From: Leptidea sinapis
Lineage: Eukaryota; Arthropoda; Insecta; Lepidoptera; Pieridae
Length of the DNA stretch: 64,000 nt
Direction: 5' to 3'
NCBI RefSeq assembly: GCF_905404315.1
Contig: NC_066273.1
Coordinates: 14,198,001-14,262,000, forward strand
Below, piece after piece: positions 1 through 10,554 of this stretch (the stretch's first letter is position 1; each line of letters opens with the position of its first letter). The translations under genes were made by a program, and so were the position numbers. Below the pieces are notes generated by a model. It searched no databases. It had not been told where the DNA came from and saw nothing but the letters and a program-made list of their open reading frames with translations.

Positions 1-1253
1 CTGTAACGAATATTTTAGATGCAATTTTAAACTCTATTTTGTTTGCAAAAGCGAACATTTTGCATCCTTATGTTTTATCGCCTAGCAAGCTTTATGATGA
101 ACTTTCAAACAGTAAATTTTCTTTAAAAAGAAATGTTGAATTTCCATTAATTTTAACTTTACAAAATATACATACTCTTATTGATTTGTCTGAGTTAAAT
201 TCATATTTTTATAATAATAGGTTGATATTTGTACTTAAGATACCATTGATCAGTTTGACTAAGTTTGATATTTATAAAAGCCTTCCATTGCCTACACCTC
301 ATGAAATTGAGCATTACCAAACTTATGTTCTTATTCAACCTTCTAAGTCTTACATTGCTGTAACTGATGATAGATTGTATTATGCATTATTTGATGATTT
401 AGGTAAGTGTAAAAATGTTAATTTTGAATACATGATTTGTCCTCAGCCTGCAATCTTGTCTACTATAAATAATCCATCTTGTGAATCTAAGCTATTAAGC
501 GAGGTGACTTTGTCGCTACCTGATATTTGTGTTTCTAAGGTAATTTATGGCAATATTAACTTATGGCAAAAGTTAAATAATGGACAATATATTTATGTAC
601 AGTCTAAGCCTAATAAATTAACTATTAAATGTAATAATAATATTAAAGATTATACTTTACAAGGTACAGGAATCCTTAAACTTGAAGAGAATTGTATTGC
701 ATATTTTCAGACTTTAACTTTTTATTCTAGCATCAACTTAAAAACAATTTTACCAAGCCAGTTATCACTGGACTTTAACATTATTGAAGATGATTGTTGT
801 AAGCCCAATATTTACAATGAAAGTTTAAAATTATTGTCTCCAATTAGCTTAACGAATATTGATTTAGAATCTTTAAAATTTGCCTCTCATAAGTTAGATC
901 ATTTGGAGAATGATATTAATAAAGCTGAAAACCAGCCTCACATAATAAAATATGGAAATTACTATTCCATATTTACATATATTATAATTACTTTTATTTT
1001 ATTATATTTAGCATACAAATTATTTAAGAAATGGTTGAAATGTAACAATAACTCGTCTGCTTGTTGCATTCAAATATATAATCAATGCAATAATAAGAAA
1101 GTCCAAAGGACAATAACGTCAACTTCCACTGCGATTGAATTGACAGACATTTCAGATGAATGTGACAAGGATTCGATTAAAAGCCTTCCTGAAATAGAAA
1201 TTAAAAAGCATAAAGTTCATTTTAGATCACATAGAAACTTAGATAGTTTCTAA
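1..1253 (+). CDS. errantivirus-like envelope (F-type) protein, 5' end outside window
   Basis: The frame is open from base 3 at the window edge to a stop at 1251-1253, so this is the 3' part of a longer gene. What I see is a Cys-containing ectodomain, one hydrophobic membrane segment (about residues 311-331 counting from base 39, rich in I/L/F/Y), then a charged cytoplasmic tail of about 70 residues. This is the layout of the baculovirus-F-like Env of insect errantiviruses (Ty3/Gypsy elements with a third ORF), which mediates membrane fusion. A purine tract and LTR start follow about 365 bp downstream, as expected for env as the last gene. No stop or frameshift is visible in the part present. 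Gag and pol would lie to the left, outside the window. Assignment rests on layout and general resemblance; the exact clade is not resolved. Confidence 0.7.
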   Translation, partial: VTNILDAILNSILFAKANILHPYVLSPSKLYDELSNSKFSLKRNVEFPLILTLQNIHTLIDLSELNSYFYNNRLIFVLKIPLISLTKFDIYKSLPLPTPHEIEHYQTYVLIQPSKSYIAVTDDRLYYALFDDLGKCKNVNFEYMICPQPAILSTINNPSCESKLLSEVTLSLPDICVSKVIYGNINLWQKLNNGQYIYVQSKPNKLTIKCNNNIKDYTLQGTGILKLEENCIAYFQTLTFYSSINLKTILPSQLSLDFNIIEDDCCKPNIYNESLKLLSPISLTNIDLESLKFASHKLDHLENDINKAENQPHIIKYGNYYSIFTYIIITFILLYLAYKLFKKWLKCNNNSSACCIQIYNQCNNKKVQRTITSTSTAIELTDISDECDKDSIKSLPEIEIKKHKVHFRSHRNLDSF

Positions 1254-1605
1254 TTCAGTTGATTTTTATTTTCATTCTATTTTAAATTTATGATAACATT
1301 TTATTTCTATTTCTAGGCTTAACCAAACATACAACTATAAGTTTGTATTAAAAGTAACTTAGTTTATAAATTTATTTTTGAGGTTTGGGTAGATTTTAAT
1401 AATTCGATTACTTTGATATAGATTGTAATTATTTGTAATTTTACTTTTGATATTTAAATAAGTTAATTTACTCAAACTTAAGACTCCATGAGCTTTGTTC
1501 AAAGATTAAGTTTTCAGATATAGTAATTATTCAACATTGATTTTGTTTAATGAATTTTATTTTGTTTCATGGAGACTTCGATTATCTCTTAGATATATCT
1601 CCGTC

Positions 1606-1785
1606 TTTTAGGGGGGAGATGTTATGAACAATTGTCATACGAGGTAAATTGCCGAGTTAACATATTAGTTTTATATAAAAGCGATAGCCGCCACGCGGTG
1701 CAGAGAGTTGGCTACACTCGGTCTTGTGAGTAAGTTCTGTATAAAATTGTGTGTGGAAATTAAAGTAATTCGGGAGTCAAAAAGT
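1606..1785 (+). mobile_element. polypurine tract and 3' LTR start of the errantivirus-like element
   Basis: A purine run (AGGGGGGAGA, about 1610-1619) is followed directly by TGTTATGAAC at 1620, the TG start expected of an LTR. Inside lie a TATA-like TATATAAAAG near 1673 and an AATTAAAG stretch near 1757. The LTR cannot be followed to a clean CA end: after about 1785 the sequence passes into the T/A-rich end of a LINE fragment, so the LTR is short or truncated there. Confidence 0.6.
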
Positions 1786-1794
1786 GTTTTTTTA

Positions 1795-2790
1795 AAAAGG
1801 CCACCAGCGCGTCCATCCTAACAGTACGGATCACCTGTTGTTAAGTGATCACCGCCGCCCACAATCTCTTGCAACACCAGAGGAATCACAGCAGCGTTGC
1901 CGGCCTTTAAGGAAAGTGTACGCGCTTTTCTTGAAGGTACCCATGTCGTATCGTCTCGGAAACACCGCACAAGGAAGTTCATTCCACAGCTTTGTAGTAC
2001 GTGGAAGAAAGCTCCTTGAAAACCGCACTGTGTAAGACCGCCACGCATCCAGATGATGGGGATGATAACTTGTGGCGTGTCGTGCGAAGGTGGAATTCGG
2101 CGGCAGGAATCAGGTTAAACAGCTCTTCGGAACACTCCCCGTGATAAATGCGGTAGAAGACACGCCAAGTGATCCAGCCGTTCACAGAGCACTGAGTCCC
2201 CGATAATTCGAGCTGCTCTACATAGCACGCGGTCAAATGGATCGAGCTGATACTGGGGTGCGCCAGACCAGAGATGGCAGCAATACTCCATGTGTGGCCG
2301 GACCTGCGCTTTGTAGAGCGCTAGAATGTGGGCCGGCTTGAAGTATTGCCGTGCTCTATTAATGACGCCCAGTTTCTTTGAAGCCAATTTGGCTTTGCCC
2401 TCCAGATGGCAACGAAATTGGCAATCGCTCGAGATTTCGAGACCAAGTATTATATTAGGCGAGGCTTGGCTTTAAGGGAAGTGCTGTCGAAGAGCGGTGA
2501 TACGACAAATGGGGTTTCTTTAGTGGTAAACGCGCAAACTTGAGTCTTCTGGGGGTTAAATTAGACAAGGTTCAATTTACCCCATTCCGCGACCTTCTCA
2601 AGAGAGGACTCGATAGAAGACACAAGTTTCTCCCGGCACTGCTCGACGATTTCCCGAGATACCTGCATGGCCCGAGTATACGGCATCACCAGTGCTGTCG
2701 TCAGCATAGCAATGTATGTTGAAGGTGTCCAACATATCATTGATATGCAGAAGAAACAGCGTGGGAGATAGCACACAGCCTTGCCAGCAA
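1795..2790 (-). mobile_element. LINE (Jockey/CR1-type) fragment, 3' half of reverse transcriptase
   Basis: Read on the minus strand, the region encodes in broken frames the end of a non-LTR reverse transcriptase. A YADD catalytic motif (CYADDSTGDA) lies near 2690-2720. A 'NP.KTQVCAF' stretch follows, then a thumb-like segment (KLGVINRARQYF..AHILALYKAQVRPHMEYC) in 2115-2387, then the C-terminal 'LWNELP'-type tail. The frame changes at about 2240 and 2400-2540, so it is a pseudogene. The 3' end faces the errantivirus LTR. Related 3'-end copies occur at 16.84, 26.88 and 60.3 kb. Confidence 0.75.
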
Positions 2791-2869
2791 CTTCTTTTGT
2801 CTATTAGTGAATATCTGTAATTAGCTCTAAGTTTTTAATGTATTTTTGTGTAAATAGCTGTTGATATTC

Positions 2870-3130
2870 CTTGAAATAAATAAATAAAATCAATATTTAA
2901 ATTAAGTCTAAAGAAGCTATTGTAAATATTCTAAAACACTCAAAGAGAGAGTTGAACAAAGTATACAAGATTTTATGACAATACGTCACTGGAACGGTTG
3001 GCTCAGCTAGAAGAGTATTAATCCCAGAAGTGAGGGTCACCACTTTAAAAACATAACGTCGCGGGTTAGAGTCCCACATCGTTCATAATATTGTTTTCAA
3101 ATTTTATTTGTGTAAACTCAAAGAGATCCA
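2870..3130 (+). repeat. diverged copy of the tRNA-like/core repeat (family T)
   Basis: A stretch around 2960-3110 (ACAAGATTTTATGACAATAC, GGTTGGCTCAG, CGTCGCGGGTTAGAGTCC, CATCGTTCATAA) matches the tRNA-like half of better copies at 24.1, 48.2 and 62.9 kb, with an insertion in the middle of the tRNA-like part. The T-arm-like B box is mutated. It is not a functional tRNA. Confidence 0.5.
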
Positions 3131-3659
3131 TGAAAACGAGTTATACCGGAACAATGGCTGCAATCTAGTATAACAATAATACACAAGAAAGGCACAAAGT
3201 TATATTAGCATGTGCATCCATATAAGCCTCATGTCGGACATTTATAAAATATTCGCCAAGCTAGTTTTTTTTTGCTAGCATTACAAAACATATTTGAAAT
3301 TAGGAACCTACTTTGATTAATTAAATAGACATAAAAATGGTACAAGTACAAAAAGATATGAAAACATCGCAAAAATTTTATTTAAATTTTATTTTGAGAG
3401 TGTCTCATATATATTCAAAGATCTGATCAGACTTGATCCTGAAGACAAACTGTGCAAACAGTTTTGCAGGACTATGTTAGTTTAAGATTCTTTCTATAAA
3501 TGATTAATAGTATAAATAAATAATAATAATAAAGACTAAACATATTTTTAATATAATCAAACACTCTCTTAAAGGTTTGTTAAGGGAATTTTAAGACATT
3601 TGGAATATTAAATAAGGTGGATTAATATTAAAGCAAACAACACCAGAGTGGAAGGAGCA

Positions 3660-3966
3660 ATACTATTTTTTTAAAAGGGTCGAGACGAGCAGGTTGTTAA
3701 GTTGATCGTAATTAGGCCCTGCCCATTATAATGCAGTTCTGCTCAGGATTCTTGAAACACCCAAAAATGCTGAATGGCACTACAATTGCGCTCGTCACCT
3801 TTAAACATAAGATGGTAAGTTTCATTTGCCCAGTAATTTCACTACGGCTACGGCGCCCTTCAGACCGAAACACAATAATGTTTACACATTACTGCTTCAC
3901 GGAAAAAAGGCGCCGTTGTGTTACCCATAATCTAGCGGGCCTGTGCAAAGGAGCCTCCCACTGGTA
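3660..3966 (+). repeat. dispersed repeat family A, copy 1
   Basis: This is a roughly 300-bp module recognisable by CCCTGCCCATTATAATGCAG, GATTCTTGAAA, CACTACAATTGCGCTCGTCA, GACCGAAACACAATAATG and GAGCCTCCCACTGGTAAA. The same blocks in the same order recur at 31.4, 34.2, 34.7, 52.95 kb and, reversed, at 59.06 and 20.02 kb. It is non-coding. It resembles the abundant short elements of lepidopteran genomes, but its class (SINE or non-autonomous DNA element) is not determined here. Confidence 0.75.
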
Positions 3967-4114
3967 AAATACATTTATATTATGGAATATGGGAAAACCA
4001 ACTAAAAGGAAATATCATTATTAGTGCCGGTAAATTCACCAGGGATTATATGTTTGATAAGAATGTGTACATTATTATCGAAAACAGTAATCAGTGTGTC
4101 ACTAATATGTTAAT

Positions 4115-4252
4115 AGCCCCCTTATTCATAATAGTGTGCTAACTTAAAGCATTGCTAATTCTCACTCTGTCTTCTTCTATTGACCTAAGTCAGAAAGGGA
4201 AAAAACACTCCTTAGCGGCTGTTTTAAGTTAGAAGTCTAGATTTTAAATGAA
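4115..4252 (-). repeat. palindromic MITE-like repeat, copy 1
   Basis: Starts CCCCCTTATTCATAATAGTG and contains TAATTCTCACTCTGTCTTCT and GACCTAAGTCAGAA. It is the reverse-oriented relative of the complete copy at 7391-7537 and has lost or diverged at its right terminus. The surrounding 3967-4826 otherwise shows no gene. Confidence 0.55.
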
Positions 4253-4826
4253 GAGGTTAAAGCTTTGAGATTATCATTGACATACTGAACGTATTATCCT
4301 AAATCAATACCAATAGTTGGAGAGTGGCTTGATCAAAATACTTGCTGCCCTAATATGCCTGTGAACGATACAGATATATCCTTTACAGTTTACACTGATG
4401 ACAGAATTACCAAAAATGAAGATCAAATTAAATTATTTTTATTCAAAATAGGATTCAAAATCACTTATTGAACATCAAAACAGACCACCCAATCAAAAAA
4501 GACTGTGTCAGACCTCAGAAGAACAGGCGCAAGAAATTCAGTGGGATTTTTTTATAAAAATATGGATTACAATGTCATATTGTACAATAAACATTTATAA
4601 TTAGAGAGCCTCAGGGCGTCCATTCCATTCGCAATCTGTTTCACCCTTCCCACACAAACGTTTTTTAACAATTTCCTAACACATTTGGTTAGCACATTTA
4701 CTTTTGGTGGTAGCTTTTTACATTCAATATCTAGAATACAAATATTTTAATTTCTCCTAGTCCTATATTCTCTTTAATTTTGGAAATTTCAAATGGAAGT
4801 AAAAAAACATTCAATCAAATAAATAA

Positions 4827-4925
4827 TTAAAAGATCTCACCAGCAGCGGCCGCCTGTGGGTTGCTATAGGCTGCATATTGCTGGTAATAACCTGGCGCCA
4901 TATACCCTTGTATGGCGGGGTAACC
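4827..4925 (-). CDS. Rox8: TIA-1/Rox8-like protein, exon 3 (terminal exon candidate)
   Basis: An acceptor (TTTTCAG) ends at 4926. The in-phase translation is GYPAIQGYMAPGYYQQYAAY followed by SNPQ and four Ala, then GEIF and a TAA stop at 4827-4829. The Y/Q/G/P composition continues that of exon 2 and is typical of the low-complexity C-terminus of TIA-1/TIAR/Rox8, which drives stress-granule assembly. A consensus donor (CTG|GTGAGA) at 4841/4840 lies inside this exon, so either the exon reads through to the stop (352-aa protein) or splices on to an exon I could not find to the left. Confidence is high that the segment is coding and moderate for the 3' end. Confidence 0.75.
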   Translation of the reverse strand, partial: GYPAIQGYMAPGYYQQYAAYSNPQAAAAGEIF

Positions 4926-5069
4926 CTGAAAATAAAATTAAAAAATTTAAGCAACCACACTATAGGAAGAAATGAAACATTTGTCACATTATATACACAT
5001 ATATATAACCAGGAAATGTATGGGTTTGATAATTGGATATTATTCAATATGGACCTTTGAAATAAACTT

Positions 5070-5295
5070 GGTAAAAGTTGTGCAAAATGTTTACTGTATC
5101 ACTGACAACACTATCAATACAATGATAATTCTGAAATTTTCTGAATGTCAAGCAGCCTTGCAAATAAACACAGGAAACGTGATACATATGAATAAATCAG
5201 TCATGAGCAAAATGTATATTTGTAAATATTTTGCATATCTTTGGTTTAATCTCAGGTATAACTTTATTCCAAGTTTATTTGTATGGCCTATGTGA
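5070..5295 (+). repeat. dispersed repeat family M, copy 1
   Basis: Its right end (AATCTCAGGTATAACTTTAT ... TTTATTTGTATGGCC) matches the right end of a repeat at 59405-59622 in the same orientation. Its left part (CACTGACAACACTATCAATA ... GCAGCCTTGCAAATAAACAC) matches that copy in reverse complement. It is non-coding. Confidence 0.55.
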
Positions 5296-7390
5296 TCAAG
5301 TTTCATCAATAAGTAAAAAATTAATTAAGTTATTTTTATAAATACCTTTTACTATGGTAGAAATTATTATTATACTAATGTAAATGTATGGAAATTACTA
5401 CTTTGTATGTAATCAGTGTGCTATTCCTGTTAATTTATAAGTGTTACTCACAAAATCACAAGCTTATTAAGTAAATTATTTAAAACAAAAAAATCCTCAT
5501 TCTATTTGTAACAACTTATGTAAATAATTATAGTTTGACTTTACTTTACCAATGCCATGTAGTGACATTTTCCGGTAAGAATTCACACCTGTTTTTTCTT
5601 TTAACTACATAAATAGCTTTATTTATATTAGATAATACCTAAACCACTTGCCTTACTACTTTGTTTAAAAACTTCAAAATGCATAAATCAATTTCAACTA
5701 CAGGTTTTTCATAATATTATGGTTGTAAAGACAACTTACTTTACTGTTTAATAACAATATAAAGTAATATTAATACTTTTAAATGCACCAGGCATGCACC
5801 TGGATTGAAGGCTTACTTGGAAAGCACACCTTCAAAAGGAATGAGAGCATCTCAACAATAAGTATCGAGGATCACAATGCTTGCTCTGAAGAAATTCAGT
5901 CTTAAGTCTAGACAACAAACTCCATGTTTACAAGGTAATCCACAGCCAATCTGGACTTACAGTATCCATCTCTGGAGAACAGCATATTACTCACACAACG
6001 CAATTATACAGAGAGCCCAAAATGGCATCCTTAGAAATCTATTGGTTCTTAATAAAAAATGACTTTATAAAGAACTAAAATTTTAAACAGTAAAAGAAGA
6101 AAGCCGAGAATATGAGTACTCTTCAAATTACAAGGAAAACCTAGCAGTTCATGCAAACCCATTGACAGTAGAGTTACTAACTATAAACCATGCAAAGAGA
6201 CTCAAGCGAAATAGCATATCGAATTGGATTTGAAGTATAGGAAAGAAAGGTGCATGGACCGCTTTTCCCACAATATTCTAGATATCCAACACATCTGGTC
6301 ATTGATTTGGGATTGGGATGGCAGATATTAAAAAAAAAAAAAAAAAAAAAAATGATGTGTCAATGTAAATAGTTAATCGGCTCTTACATTGCATATGACA
6401 ATGACCCCAATAGGGTGACCTCACTGAGGCAATTCAAAATTGCTTCACAATCATTTATGTTAATTGTTTGCTAAATTTTGTAGTGAAATGTTGGCATTAC
6501 AAGCATGATAAGAAAGAAAGGCTGATTATGTTTTGCTTATTTTACTACACTATAAATACTTTTCTGCAATATTAATAACAACTACAGATACATGATAGGT
6601 ATGTGAATCAATTTTGTATAATTTTAATGATAATATTAGTTTACACATGACATATATTCATGATTACAATAACTAAAGATTCTGTTACCAACACTACACA
6701 TTATTTTTCTGGAAGTAAGAATTCAATTTTGAGTCTTTAGTAATCATTTTAATGATAAGGATTTCAATTATGCACTGAAATTTATAAGAATGACACATCA
6801 AACCTTGAGATATCATGCTCAAATGATGAGATAACTGATACATGGCTTGTACAAATAATCCAAACAGTTACATAACTTTTATAACCATTGCCAGAGTCGT
6901 AGAATCCTGTGTCCATATCACATAATTCAGAAATTATTTAATGTGCCTTATCAGTAAAATGTCCACTTTAAATTACCAAATTTGTGCAGGGTCAATTTAA
7001 AGGAAAAATTTTTGAAGTCCAACGAATTAAAAAAATATATGAAAATTACTAATACCCACAGATAAAGGCATTGTTAATGTCATATCATAAGCCATTCATG
7101 CTGCACATTTAAATTTTGTGAAGAGATCATAAATATTATGAAGTTCTTACAATGGAAAAATAACAGAATTATATATCAAATACTATTAAACCTGTTTGAA
7201 ATTATGGACGTAATACTTAATGAATATGTATCAATATATGATTTCTATGAGAGGTGGACCTAGAGGAACTAAGAATTTATAGTAATAATAATATTGACAC
7301 ACTTTTACACTTGCCCAAAACTAGGCATAGCCTGTACTACTGCTGTACAAAACGACTTTGTATATTATGTTTACTACACACTTACATACT

Positions 7391-7537
7391 TACCTCCTTA
7401 TTCATAATGGTCCGCTAACTTTAAACAGCCGCTTAGTAGTGTTTTTTCTTATTCTGACTTAGGTCAATAGAAGAAGACAGAGTGAGAATTAGTAATGCTT
7501 TAGGTTAGCAGACTATTATGTATAAGGGGGTTACAAA
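7391..7537. repeat. palindromic MITE-like element, complete copy
   Basis: The left terminus (CCTCCTTATTCATAATGGTC) and right terminus (reverse complement CCCCCTTATACATAATAGTC) form imperfect inverted repeats of about 28 bp around a roughly 90-bp centre. It encodes nothing and lies inside the Rox8-like intron. A second copy is at 4115-4252. Confidence 0.65.
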
Positions 7538-7539
7538 CC

Positions 7540-7655
7540 ATAACAGAAACAAACATTCATACTCATCATATAAATATTTGCACCTACAGGGTTATGAAAC
7601 CGGGACCTCTAGCTCATCAGACAGGGTTATTAACCACTGGGCTATATAGGTTGTC
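7540..7655 (-). repeat. tRNA-derived SINE (family S), diverged copy
   Basis: The reverse complement reads AGCCCAGTGGTTAATAACCC ... GAGCTAGAGGTCCCGGTTTC ... GTAGGTGCAAATATTTATAT. It is the same head-plus-body order as the well-preserved SINE at 36331. Both promoter boxes are mutated, so transcription is unlikely. Confidence 0.55.
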
Positions 7656-8550
7656 AATTTTATGAATTGTAAATTGAAAGATATATGCTATTTCAGTGGG
7701 ATAATGTTTTAACATTGTTTTTGTTAATTTTTCTTTTAAGTGTGTGTGGTCAAATAAAAACATGATAGAAAAAGAGTAGACTTAATAAATTGCACAATAA
7801 TTATAATAATTATTCACTATGCAATTAATTAAAAAATAAAATAAAAGCCTATTGTTAAGATTTTATGTAAAAATTATAACCTTGATAACTTCCATCTTAA
7901 GAAATATGGTAGACAATCATATATAATAATTTTTAGAAATATAATTTAAATGCTGTGAATGGTGCAGCATCAAAGGTCCTCCAAAGTTAGACAACAGTTA
8001 AAGAAATACTCAAATATCTGTTTTGAAATAACCATGTCACAAAGGATTCTTTGTTCACTCTCTCATATTATATAGATGATATGTATATGAAACAAAAGTG
8101 TTTTGTTAACAACTGTATTCAGCAGTCAATGCACCTGCCAAGTATTTATTATTCTACAAAACTATTAGTGTAAATTTCGTGTCTATCTACTATTTAGTAA
8201 ACAGAAAAATATATCACATAAAATACAATTTATTATAATTCCTGCAGACTTTGTTGTAGCTAAGAGCAAAACAAAACGCTATGAACAGCTGCTAAGCATT
8301 AAATTTCCAAACACCAGTCTTGATGTAAGAAATAAAAGAAAAATAGATCCATATCTATGTAAAAATTGATAAGAATAATAATTATTATACTTGGCCTAAT
8401 TCCCCATAATATGCTGCCATTATCCATGTTGCAAAGTTGCAAGTTAAGAGTTATGGAAACAAGCATATCATAAAGTTTTATTAAGAAACTACATATCTTT
8501 TCATATTCACATTAAATTTGAAATGTTTGAAACATATTCTTGATATTTAC

Positions 8551-8646
8551 CTGAGCATACCAATATCCCATTCCCTGTTGATAAGCATAAGGGTACTGGT
8601 TCTGAGCGCCCATTGCTGGTGGAGCTGATGGTGGATTGCTTGATGT
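8551..8646 (-). CDS. Rox8: TIA-1/Rox8-like protein, exon 2
   Basis: A 96-nt exon on the minus strand between acceptor TTTACAG (ending 8647) and donor CAG|GTAAAT (8551/8550). Both splice phases are 0. It encodes 32 residues, starting TSSNPPSAPPAMGAQ and ending GMGYWYAQ, rich in P/Q/Y/G. It joins directly after the third RRM and before exon 3. The motif around YWYAQ resembles the tails of insect TIA-1/TIAR proteins. Confidence 0.8.
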
Positions 8647-9690
8647 CTGTAAATAGCAGTCAACAATTAAAGTAACCAAGGAGCACAAAGCTCGATATGT
8701 TTTTCTTTAAAATTTGAATAATTCTTTTACTGACTTAGAAATCATTTTTACAACCTACACAGCTATAATTTATATTAAGAACTGACAAGAAACTCAAATT
8801 CATTTAATTATTTATCTTTAAGAGCCTTTATCAGTAAATTTATGAACAGACATGCCATTTCACAATTCTTATGTACTGCCCATTCAAACTAATCATTACA
8901 ATTTATATTCAACAACAACTATAGTTTATCATTTATGTTAGTAACCAGCAAAAAATCTTGTCGGAATATTTTTATCATAAAATATTAAAGTAATCATTTC
9001 AAAATAAAATAAATGAATTTATTATGAGTATGATACGAAATCATTATTATAGAGGGGTTTTTACTCATTCAAGTGCAATCCAGAAGACTAATTGGATAGT
9101 GTAAACGTGATCAGAGTGTACTTCAATCACTACTTCAATACTATTTTTCTTGTAAGACTGCACATTGTCTAGTTGGACATCTCGCTTAAAGTAAATTCTT
9201 ACATCATTTGAAAGTGTTTCAGTTTTGACAGCTTAATGAGCTTCACATTTAGGTTAACAGTCTTCTATTTGGTTACACTGTAAACTTGATAAAATATTTT
9301 TTTCTATCTTATTAACAAAGGCGATGTAAAGTTTCTGCAAGTTTAAATTACTTCACCCTGTCATGCAATGACAAAGTAGTAGAAAAAAAGGTATGGTAGT
9401 AACTTAAGGTCTCATTTATTCATAACACAGATGTTTAAGGATTTTATCCTTTAAGTTCATTATAACATCCAACACAATGCCTATTTTACAGAACTCATAA
9501 TATTGTGAACTTTACAAAAATATTATGTTATTGTTTTGTTATTAAGTAAATGAGACATGTTTGTTTTAATACTCAAAAAATTAAAAGTGACCATTAAAAA
9601 TGGATGGTGGACTCTTACTGAATAAGCAATGGTTTTGTTTTGTTGGCAGCTCTATTTTTTAAATTTTTTAGCACATAAGTTATGGCTAAC

Positions 9691-10554
9691 CTGACTCTCA
9701 TTTCCTCCATTTTCCTTGCCCCAGAAACATTTTACTGTATGTCCACTTATTTCTGTATTATGTGTCGCTTCTATAGCATGTGCAGCAGCTTCTTTAGTTG
9801 TGAACCTAATGAATGCATAACCCTTATCCCTGAATACTCGTATATCTTGTATTGGACCAAATTGTGAGAATGTGTTCTGCATTAGGTCTTCTGTGATAAT
9901 ATTACTTGTGAAACCTCCACAGTACACTGTAGTGTTTGTCGGTGAACTTTGGTTGTAAACCTCATCAAATGTTGGCTGTTTCGCTCTTTTAGTGGTAGGT
10001 GCCCCTTCATTCGTTCCTTTGGCTGGAGGTTTGCGCGTCGACCAGTTGGTACGTATGGACCGAGAACCCAACCACTGTCCATTCATAGCTTGGATCGCTG
10101 CTTCAGCGTCAGCTTTTTTAACAAACGATACGAATGCATAACCTTTAGATTTGAGCGTTTGTGGGTCGCGCACTATTCGGCAGTTCGAAATTTCACCAAA
10201 TGGAGCAAAAGCGTCTCGTAATATATGGGTTTCAATTTCGGGAGACAGATCGCCGACGAATATGTGATGATGGTTACTTGTGTCCGTTTTGGGCTGATTA
10301 CCCGGACTCGTAGCCCAGTTAACCTTCACTTCCTTGTCAAGAAATACTCGCTTGTTCATGGCGGCCAAAGCAGTAGCCGCTGCCGAATGATTGGTAAACT
10401 CGACGAACGCATATGGATCGTTACCTGGTTCACGAATAATTTTACACCCTTTTACCTCACCAATTTGACCAAACAACGCGTATAAGAATTCTTCTGTCAC
10501 ACTCGCGTCTAAATTCCCGACGTAGAGAGTTTTCGGGTGGCTTTCGTCGCCCAT
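9691..10554 (-). CDS. Rox8: TIA-1/TIAR/Rox8-like RNA-binding protein, exon 1 (three RRMs)
   Basis: 288 codons from ATG at 10552-10554 to donor CAG|GTTAGC at 9691/9690. Three RRM domains are clear. RRM1 (about residues 9-83) has RNP2 LYVGNL and RNP1 PYAFVEF. RRM2 (about 97-172) has HIFVGDL and KGYAFVSF. RRM3 (about 211-282) has TVYCGGF and KGYAFIRF. This arrangement is diagnostic of the TIA-1 family, nuclear/cytoplasmic proteins that bind U-rich RNA, promote use of weak 5' splice sites and repress translation in stress granules. The frame runs on 12 codons past the donor, but the downstream exons fit better. All three RRMs sit in one uninterrupted exon. Together with exons at 8551-8646 and 4827-4925 the product is about 352 aa. 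The family call is firm; the Drosophila symbol is by orthology inference. Confidence 0.93.

Larger units (their letters stand above)
4926..8550 (-). other. Rox8-like gene intron 2 (3.6 kb)
   Basis: It is bounded on the minus strand by donor CAG|GTAAAT at 8551/8550 and acceptor TTTTCAG at 4926. No coding exon is apparent inside. It contains a family M repeat (5070-5295), a 20-nt A run (about 6332-6352), a complete palindromic MITE (7391-7537) and a reversed SINE-S copy (7540-7655). Open frames of 60-107 codons here have no recognisable domain and are treated as chance. Confidence 0.7.

Noticed and set aside
1818..2776. Separate small genes in both strands of the 1.8-2.8 kb region
   Set aside because: All minus-strand pieces assemble into one decayed LINE reverse transcriptase; the plus-strand frames are shadows.
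4878..5295. Plus-strand frames of 60 and 107 codons
   Set aside because: They overlap Rox8 exon 3 antisense or a dispersed repeat and have no recognisable domain.
6332..6352. A-run as a retrogene tail
   Set aside because: The preceding sequence shows no coding similarity or intronless gene copy; it may be a SINE/LINE tail but the element could not be identified.
9652..9690. Continuation of the Rox8 frame past residue 288
   Set aside because: A donor lies at 9691/9690 and the downstream spliced exons continue in phase with typical TIA-1 tail composition; the read-through residues do not.
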